Source of the DNA: Branchiostoma floridae
Lineage: Eukaryota; Chordata; Leptocardii; Amphioxiformes; Branchiostomatidae
Length of the DNA stretch: 64,000 nucleotides
Assembly: GCF_000003815.2 (NCBI RefSeq)
Contig: NC_049986.1
Span: 16,109,172 to 16,173,171, forward strand
Direction: 5' to 3'
The translations under genes were made by a program, and so were the position numbers. Within the stretch, counting starts at the first letter, position 1. Each line of letters begins with the position of its first letter. Positions 60,806 to 64,000 of the stretch are shown piece after piece. Under the pieces are notes generated by a model that saw nothing but the letters and a program-made list of their open reading frames with translations, was not told the origin of the DNA and did not search any database.

Positions 60806-63802
60806 CTTTTAGCCACTTGGACACACATGACCACACACACACACACACAGACTTTTAACCATTTGGACACACAGACACACACACACACACACACATGCAC
60901 ACACACAAAGAGACAGGCTTTTGGGTGAAGTAACAAAACATTACTACTGTGCTATGGTGCTGTGGACTGACAGTAAACTCCTCCTGACCTTGATATCCTT
61001 GTCCCTACTGCTGAGTGCGTGCTGCAGCTGTTCTATCACAGCTTCCTTCTCCAGCAGAGCACGGGCATGCTCCTCAGCTGTGGCCTGCAGGTCGGCAGGA
61101 CAGAGATTGTGTTATACATTATCCATGGCAGAAATGCCTCCATATCTATGTGCCGTTTAAAAGGTTAAGTCTGTCCCACAGCCATTTTGCAGGTTGTGGG
61201 GGCAATGGGTTGTTACTAAATGCCTAGGGCAGGGTATTGGGAGGTGGAGCCCAACTCTCTCCTTCCGCTACCTTTTCATACCAAAAGAAACATCAGCAAA
61301 GTCAGGTAATCTTTTCTACTCCTGGGTGGAGAGAGGAAAATTCTTTAAAGTGCCTTTCCCAAGGGCACAACATTGGTGGCATAAGGGGATACTGACTTGC
61401 ATAAACTAATAGCATAAAACCTATATCATACAGAAGTGAGATTATATAAACTTTAAGAAAACTCAAATACTTACAGCATTGGTGCGCTGCTGGCTCTTGA
61501 GTTGGTTCAGAAGCTGTCTCAGTTCCACATCCTTCTCTTTGATTATACCATCAAGGTTCTAGGGAACGAGAAAACCATTTTAATTCACATCTGACCCATT
61601 CTGTCATTTAGCCATGTTCTAGTAGTGACGGGTTACCAGTGCAATGGCCAAGCAGTTGGTAGTTAAAGTAGTCACACTGAAGGCTTTAAAAATGGTACAT
61701 GCTGCTATCTATGCTTAGCACTCAGCATTTGGGAAAGAGTACAGCAGTTGAACACACACACTACTACCAGTGGACTGGCCCACTGATGTAGTGATTGGAC
61801 AAATGCTGTGTGACCCAGGGCCACAGAAACAGAGATGGGTGCTACGCAATGCACCATTTGGTGCTGGAAGGACTTTTTAAATCTAATCTGATAGTGAATT
61901 TGAAGAGTGGAAAGGCATTTCACTTAAGACCTATTCCTGACACGTTGCATTAGGCTTACATTGATGGTTTCCTCATTTCCAGCAAGAAGAGAGTTAGCTC
62001 GCTCCAGCTCTCTCTCTCGCTCACGCAGGCTGACCCTGAGGTGGCGAAGGTCATTCTCCTTGGCTTCTAAGGTGCGGAACTTCTCCTCTATTGCATCCTG
62101 GGAAAAAAGATATTCCATGATGTAAAAATCATGACTAGTCCAGGTAATACATAGTGTGATCTACAGTATAATCTTCTTTGAATCACCTGGAATCAGGTAT
62201 AAACCAACAGGTGAAGCAATCAATAAGTGGATAATTAGATTAAATTTTGGGTAAAAGTTTAGTCCTTTGTCGACGACAAGGATTTGGCTACAAACAGCTT
62301 TATTCACTTCTGCAACATTCTAAAACAAAAAGATACTTTCTCTAAAAGTGGTCTACAAGTACATAAAGTATTAATTCTTCTTTGGACTATAATAAGTTGT
62401 TAACATTTGAAATCTGTTTCGTCATCTTTTCTCATGAACTATCTCTAGGGATACAGTCACTCATCTTTGTACCAAAGCTGGAGATGCTTTTCCTAGCATC
62501 TTTACGATGAACTTAAACTCAGCGATAAAACCAATATTCAGTTCCCTTTAGAGAAACCCTACAACATTTGTATCAGTCATTTTTGTACAAAATAATGCCA
62601 ATAAACTGGGACATGAAAGTGTGCTTTTGGAAGCATTTTTATGATTGACTCTAACTCAGTATTGAAAACACATGTCTGTCCTTCCCCATGAGAGGTACTG
62701 TACTGAATGTTCACACCTCCACAGCCTTGTCGCGCTCCTTCAGCCGCTCTCTCAGCCGCTGGATGATGCTGTCCTTGTTCTCTGAGTAGGGCTGGAAGAC
62801 ATGAAGTAAGATGTAGATGTTACCATTGAGATAGAATAACTAAATCTTGTTCCAAGCTGTTGCACATGCAAGCAAGCCCTTCTGATATGGTTAACATTAT
62901 CAACTGATATTTGATTGTTCAACTAACATCATGCCTTTCCTGTACTTACAACCTCTTGGTCTGCCATACTCCTGGATGACCACGTGTAACCTCTAACCTC
63001 TGACCTGTTCTTACATGTTGAGTTCTCCTGCTCCTGAGCCATCTGCATGTACTCCTGTATGACCCAGTGTAAACTTTAACCCCTGATCTGTACTTACATT
63101 CCATGAGTTTGAGCCATCTACATGTACTCCTGGATGACCTACCATAACCTCTAACCCCTGACTTGTACTTCAAAAAGTTCAAAGTTACTTACATCCCGTG
63201 AGTTCTCCTGCTCCTGAGCCATCTGCATGTACTCCTGGATGACTTTGTCCTTCTCCTGGATGCTGGCAGACAATCTCTGGATGATCTGCTCTTTACTTTG
63301 TAGTTGTCTCTGAGTCTCCTCCAACTGGGTCTGACAAAGATGTACAGTAAGTTGCATGGCTTTCAGGCACTACGAATGTTGCAACAAATACTTTCCAACA
63401 AACTAATAGTAACCAAATGGATTCACCTTTTTAGACAAGTGCAATGATTATCATTTCCAACAGTCTTTCATATCTGGTAAGTGATTAAGCCGTGACCAAA
63501 TAGCGTCATTGCAGATGTAAACAGAAAGCAGAACTTAAGACTGGCTGTCTATGGAATCGTAGAGCATTGTATCACAATGTACCTTTGTACATGATCTTCT
63601 ATCCCCTTACCTTGTGTTGTTGGGTGATGTTTTCTCGATCCGTGTCTGCTCTAGACCTGGTATCCTTTAGCTGTTTCTGAAGGTCCCTCAGCTGCCTGTC
63701 CTTGTCCCTGAGGGCCTCGTCAGCCTGGTCGTCTGCCTCCTGAGCTGCCTGCTGGAGCTGGTCAATCTCCTGCTCCTTTTTTCTCAGGCTCTTTTTTAAT
63801 TG
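29201..63802 (-). CDS. CDK5RAP2/PDE4DIP-like: CDK5RAP2/PDE4DIP (myomegalin) family coiled-coil protein, 3' 35 exons
   Basis: Centrosomin-family scaffold; vertebrate CDK5RAP2 and PDE4DIP recruit gamma-tubulin complexes through CM1 and bind pericentrin, AKAP450 or Golgi membranes through the C-terminal CM2 region. Thirty-five coding exons (about 2,150 residues) are traced here, all joined in phase except one break between 40168 and 34757. Nearly the whole product is predicted coiled coil. Diagnostic blocks shared with both vertebrate paralogues are [23 protein letters not shown], the [11 protein letters not shown] region, [50 protein letters not shown] and [13 protein letters not shown]1 and the start codon lie beyond 64000. 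It looks like the single pre-duplication orthologue of the two vertebrate genes. A DNA transposon sits in the 34758-40167 intron. Confidence 0.92.
29264..29410. repeat. Intronic sequence shared with the 33.1-33.6 kb tandem repeat
   Basis: Blocks AAGAAATTAC, ACACTTTTCTTTCTTC, GTCAAATTTA and AACACAATATCT occur in the same order as in the repeat units at 33102-33570. The acceptor of the last exon lies at the edge of this copy. Confidence 0.6.
31407..31506. other. Assembly gap (100 N)
   Basis: Exactly 100 N, the usual placeholder for a gap of unknown size. It bounds the small contig 31507-32753 on its left. Confidence 0.99.
31507..32753 (+). mobile_element. Contig with probable left end of the ISL2EU-like transposon, possibly misplaced
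   Basis: This 1.25-kb contig lies between two 100-N gaps inside a CDK5RAP2/PDE4DIP intron. 31651-31710 is inverted relative to 39991-40051: outer ATTCTCGGCTTTCA and inner ATCCGCCATCTTTGTG are identical. An ATG at 31751 opens a short exon (MEPEVQFY) ending at GTAAGT after 31776. An acceptor region at 32688-32696 leads into [19 protein letters not shown], which runs into the gap. Both signals are on the + strand, like the nuclease gene at 35102. 32328-32523 is a possible nested fold-back element (AGCCTGGTAACCAT ends). Confidence 0.55.
31651..31710 (+). repeat. Putative left terminal inverted repeat with YY1-like motif
   Basis: Sixty bases inverted relative to 39991-40051. The inner part, CCGCCATCTTTG, reads AAGATGGCGG on the other strand, a YY1-like promoter motif. 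An ATG follows 40 nt downstream, so the repeat may also be the promoter. Confidence 0.55.
32754..32853. other. Assembly gap (100 N)
   Basis: Placeholder-size gap between the putative transposon-end contig and the C-run before the CDK5RAP2/PDE4DIP exon at 32887-32976. Confidence 0.99.
33102..33570. repeat. Tandem repeat, about 217-238-bp unit, including a copy of the 33787 exon edge
   Basis: The anchor CACACAGACTGGTA recurs at 33102, 33340 and 33557. Each unit contains TAAGTTAGACAGACCT or a close variant, which is the donor edge of the exon at 33787-33957, followed by AAGATGAAGAAATTACA and a CTTTTCTTTCT tract. Confidence 0.8.
33574..33773. mobile_element. Fold-back MITE with GGGGCCCGGCCGGGC terminal repeats, copy 2
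   Basis: Left arm CACATTTCC...CCCGGGGCCCGGCCGGGC, right arm GCCCGGCCAGGCCCC...GGAAATGTG. Same family and size as 6061-6276, in the CDK5RAP2/PDE4DIP intron next to the exon at 33787. Confidence 0.72.
33911..34233. repeat. 124-bp tandem repeat that includes the acceptor edge of exon 33787-33957
   Basis: Units start at 33911, 34035 and 34159 (AGGTGGAGGGAGGACA). The first unit covers the first 47 coding bases of the exon plus its acceptor. The other two are intronic copies with small changes, and the last is partial. Confidence 0.88.
35000..35099. other. Assembly gap (100 N)
   Basis: Placeholder-size gap directly before the nuclease gene of the transposon. Its upstream exons and the left end of the element are expected here. 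Confidence 0.99.
35102..37578 (+). CDS. Transposon-encoded SWIM-YqaJ nuclease-PHD-PHD-Ulp1 protease fusion
   Basis: Large multidomain protein of the transposon, read from the gap edge. Numbered from the GTG at 35152 it has 808 residues. A SWIM-like zinc motif ([17 protein letters not shown]18-H31) comes first, then a duplicated QNNTPTAQ linker. The YqaJ nuclease spans about 232-390, with E283/E284, D322 (ATPDFL), E336 and K338 (GEVKCP) and a Gln-rich motif (YHQVQQQ). Two complete C4HC3 PHD fingers lie at 459-503 and 537-586. The C-terminal Ulp1/C48 protease has H704 (GHWVCV), D722 (LYDSLY), Q756 and C762 (NSSDCGVF). Upstream in another frame, [18 protein letters not shown] fits the same family, so one base seems lost near 35165. 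No ATG begins the frame; earlier exons are in the gap. AATAAA follows at 37942. It may act with the convergent THAP transposase in excision or integration (inference). Confidence 0.88.
37704..37892. repeat. 100-bp tandem duplication between the two transposon genes
   Basis: GATCAGAGTTGCAAAATACTGACATTG begins at 37704 and again at 37804, and both copies run to CAACCTCAGCTTTCA. It lies in the 3' UTR of the nuclease gene. Near identity points to a recent event. Confidence 0.9.
37942..37947 (+). terminator. Polyadenylation signal of the nuclease gene
   Basis: AATAAA about 365 nt after the stop. The convergent gene's signal is at 38005-38010 on the other strand, so the two transcripts would end within about 100 bp of each other. 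Confidence 0.6.
38005..38010 (-). terminator. Polyadenylation signal of the THAP transposase gene
   Basis: Minus-strand AATAAA about 220 nt below the transposase stop at 38230. Confidence 0.55.
38230..39940 (-). CDS. THAP-domain DDE transposase (ISL2EU / PIF-Harbinger-related), frameshifted and gapped
   Basis: Transposase of the element, reading from ATG 39940 to the TAG at 38230-38232. The N-terminus is a THAP zinc finger: C4 and C9 in VLCIIVGCG, then VCSRHF and a PTLNLG end. It is split by a frame change at an A9 tract (39755-39763). A basic coiled segment follows, then another apparent frame change near 39465 and a 180-N gap. The catalytic half resumes with [16 protein letters not shown]. 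In the 305 residues from ATG 39147 I see a helix-turn-helix ([14 protein letters not shown]), D130 (VTVIID), D205 (LADRGF) and E242 (HVERVIG), a DDE_Tnp_4-type triad with 74- and 36-residue spacing. THAP plus this fold plus a YqaJ partner gene fits the ISL2EU group. The frame changes may be sequencing errors or decay. Confidence 0.88.
39210..39389. other. Assembly gap (180 N) inside the transposase gene
   Basis: The gap removes the linker between the THAP part and the DDE core. Frames on both sides are open, so coding sequence probably crosses it. Confidence 0.99.
39991..40051 (-). repeat. Putative right terminal inverted repeat of the transposon
   Basis: Reads CACAAAGATGGCGGAT at its inner end and TGAAAGCCGAGAAT at its outer end, inverted relative to 31651-31710. 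The THAP start codon is 50 nt inside it. The true outer edge and target duplication are unknown; CGGGAT and TTATCCCGAG blocks continue to about 40150. Confidence 0.6.
40168..44039 (-). CDS. CDK5RAP2/PDE4DIP-like: CDK5RAP2/PDE4DIP exons of the EHLAEL / LYEKLYKK region
   Basis: Six exons: 43108-44039, 42295-42464, 41619-41804, 41017-41207, 40499-40623 and 40168-40271. The first (932 nt) has a Ser/Gly/Asp-rich, low-complexity part, then the strongly conserved [20 protein letters not shown] block. The middle exons are Leu/Gln coiled coil. 40499-40623 carries [17 protein letters not shown], matching the vertebrate paralogues. The exon at 41619 ends at a GC donor (CAG|GCAAGT), while all the other introns here are GT-AG. 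40168-40271 ends in phase 0, but the next recognised exon (34579-34757) needs phase 1. Confidence 0.92.
42693..42865. mobile_element. MITE with TAATCTCCAAGCAGATC terminal repeats, copy 1
   Basis: 37-bp inverted ends: TAATCTCCAAGCAGATCC... at the left and ...GGATCTGCTTGGAGATTA at the right. The internal part is shared with the copy at 51534-51689 (GCAAATGGACACCTCTTGGCT or close variant). Confidence 0.85.
44513..51442 (-). CDS. CDK5RAP2/PDE4DIP-like: CDK5RAP2/PDE4DIP central exons
   Basis: Seven exons in phase: 51321-51442, 50568-50704, 48738-50181, 47907-48093, 46004-46280, 45207-45339 and 44513-44677. The 1,444-nt exon is the largest in the window. It contains [19 protein letters not shown], like TPELLVHLTSTIERI of human myomegalin, and [19 protein letters not shown]. 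The 46004-46280 exon carries [19 protein letters not shown], the counterpart of the QARELS block that precedes the conserved HxxDT region in vertebrates. Exons 45207 and 46004 have tandem copies of their own edges in neighbouring introns. Confidence 0.92.
44905..45206. repeat. Tandem copies of the intron start next to exon 45207-45339
   Basis: Three degenerate units anchored by CTGTATCTACTGGTA or a variant at about 44920, 45038 and 45168. The last one abuts the real donor (TTCCTTAC|CTTGG on + strand). The middle one ends in a donor-like GTGCGTAC. Confidence 0.6.
45828..45893. repeat. Intronic copy of the 3' edge of exon 46004-46280
   Basis: GTTAACTGACCATCCAGCCTG at 45828 repeats 45994 onward with a period of 166 bp. 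It includes the donor and about 60 coding bases, with scattered changes. A matching copy of the exon's other edge is at 46412-46448 (period 163 bp). Confidence 0.85.
46412..46448. repeat. Intronic copy of the 5' edge of exon 46004-46280
   Basis: GTGTCCTTCTGGGGCAACAC resembles 46249-46285 (exon start plus acceptor). The remaining intron to 47906 has no exon that I could support; 47350-47470 is a further diverged copy of 46310-46400. Confidence 0.65.
48499..48683. repeat. Dispersed repeat, second copy of 1733-1869
   Basis: Shares GTGCAATTATTCGGATGGTGC-like and CAATTAACTGGCTTCTACTGTA-like blocks with 1733-1869, in the same orientation. It lies in an intron 55 bp from the large exon's donor. Confidence 0.7.
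50760..50977. mobile_element. CGCGGTGGTTTTAAGTTCGCGG-type fold-back repeat, copy 2
   Basis: Both ends read TACTGTAAATGCA in inverted orientation. The centre holds two CGGTGGTTTTAAGTTCGCGGT blocks. It is inverted relative to the copy at 8513-8717. Non-coding. Confidence 0.75.
51534..51689. mobile_element. MITE with TAATCTCCAAGCAGATC terminal repeats, copy 2
   Basis: Same ends, centre and orientation as 42693-42865, slightly diverged at the left end (TAATGTCCAAGCAGATTC). The adjoining 51690-51870 is not shared with the other copy. Confidence 0.82.
52730..53047. repeat. About 200-bp tandem duplication ending at the donor of exon 53048-53119
   Basis: GCCACTATAAGGGAAAG...TGGTTTCTTCCACTGTGTAC at about 52781-52845 recurs at 52980-53047, where GTAC is the real donor. 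CTTAGTAAAATAAGTT blocks precede both copies. Confidence 0.75.
53048..63802 (-). CDS. CDK5RAP2/PDE4DIP-like: CDK5RAP2/PDE4DIP N-proximal rod, 16 short coiled-coil exons
   Basis: Exons 63611-63802, 63193-63330, 62717-62791, 61960-62097, 61475-61558, 60989-61084, 60336-60440, 59739-59834, 58182-58277, 57782-57877, 57190-57322, 56437-56557, 55942-56017, 54772-54819, 53553-53660 and 53048-53119. The first ten are phase 0 at both ends; four are exactly 96 nt and one is 192 nt. Many end with the same heptad-like pattern, for example [20 protein letters not shown] and [10 protein letters not shown]. 61960-62097 contains [20 protein letters not shown], matching the LRERDRDLERLRCVL region of myomegalin. 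The right-most exon starts in phase 0, so more exons follow beyond the window. Confidence 0.9.
58383..58480. mobile_element. Small fold-back element
   Basis: Arms of about 34 bp (GATTTCTACCAGGGCTCCT and its complement AGGAGCCCTGGTAGAAATC, ends GCCTGGTACC) with a loop of about 30 nt. Intronic and non-coding. Confidence 0.75.
59440..59712 (+). mobile_element. Probable 3' end of a non-LTR (CR1-like) retrotransposon
   Basis: Non-coding T-rich stretch with GGGGAGCCATGAAATGCTGCC and its near-complement GCTTCTGCTCCCC, ending in AAATAAATCAAGTCAAATCAA. Short repeated tails of that kind are typical of CR1-like elements. No reverse transcriptase remnant is present. Confidence 0.45.
60746..60905. repeat. 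(CA)n microsatellite cluster
   Basis: An uninterrupted run of about 56 nt (60746-60801) followed by shorter runs at 60832-60849 and 60870-60905. All are intronic. Confidence 0.97.
62955..63192. repeat. Tandem intronic copies of the 3' edge of exon 63193-63330
   Basis: GAGTTCTCCTGCTCCTGAGCC and GTACTCCTGGATGAC, which are exon sequences, recur in the downstream intron at about 63018-63062 and, more diverged, at 63103-63137. Each is joined to a CTTAC donor-like block and to CCTCTAACCCCTGA. The unit is about 85-100 bp. Confidence 0.8.
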
Positions 63803-64000
63803 CTGAGGGGGACACCAATATCTTAGTTTGGTACTGCTTAGACCTTTTCCTCTCATTATTTAAAGCATTACTCCTTCAGCTTACATGTATGAAGTATAAA
63901 CTTCTCCATTATGCAGATGCTATTTGCAAATCTGTGGTTCATTTTAGGAGATAAAACTACACGAGCAACTGTTAATGCAATGTGCGCTAGTTATTAGAAG

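Noticed and set aside
60621-60936. Cys/Val- and His/Thr-rich frames at the CA repeat
   Set aside because: They are plain translations of the (CA)n microsatellite.

Overview
The window is a draft-assembly piece (five runs of N) of an intron-rich animal genome. The gene set and repeat content suggest an invertebrate deuterostome, most likely a lancelet (Branchiostoma). This is inferred from a parkin gene, a CYP2-clan P450, a CDK5RAP2/myomegalin gene that resembles both vertebrate paralogues, and many short fold-back elements and minisatellites. It is not proven from the sequence.

Layout. 1-1256 is a CACTC-type minisatellite whose two arms, either side of a gap, are inverted copies. 2085-3152 (+) holds the last two exons of a cytochrome P450. 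4248-15681 (-) is a complete or nearly complete parkin gene (11 coding exons, 434 residues); its introns hold an LTR fragment, fold-back elements and a 1-kb segmental duplication. 16.9-23.6 kb (+) is a tandem duplication carrying two protein kinases of the STK35/PDIK1L type with an unusual hydrophobic C-terminal tail. 23.6-29.2 kb has no gene that I can see, only degenerate repeats and the probable 3' UTR of the next gene. 29201-63802 (-) holds 35 coding exons of a CDK5RAP2/PDE4DIP (centrosomin-family) gene. Its C-terminal CM2 end is inside the window and its N-terminal CM1 end lies beyond 64000.

The most interesting object is a two-gene DNA transposon lodged in a CDK5RAP2/PDE4DIP intron. A + strand gene (35102-37578) joins a SWIM-like zinc motif, a YqaJ nuclease, two PHD fingers and a Ulp1/C48 cysteine protease. 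A convergent - strand gene (39940-38230) encodes a THAP-domain DDE transposase. The pairing fits the ISL2EU (PIF/Harbinger-related) type. A 61-bp sequence just outside the THAP start (39991-40051) has an inverted partner at 31651-31710, on a small contig bounded by two 100-N gaps. That contig also carries a possible first exon for the nuclease gene. I infer that it is misplaced in the scaffold and belongs at the 35000-35099 gap, which would give an element of about 6.1 kb. Both transposon genes carry apparent single-base frameshifts, and a CDK5RAP2/PDE4DIP exon seems to be missing at the insertion site.

Parkin ubiquitinates mitochondrial outer-membrane proteins after PINK1 activation, and the CDK5RAP2/PDE4DIP product organises microtubules at centrosome and Golgi. 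Nothing in the layout suggests that the neighbouring genes act together. Most other structure is repeat-driven: at least five CDK5RAP2/PDE4DIP exons have tandem copies of their own edge and splice site in the adjacent intron, and one parkin IBR exon is tandemly duplicated.
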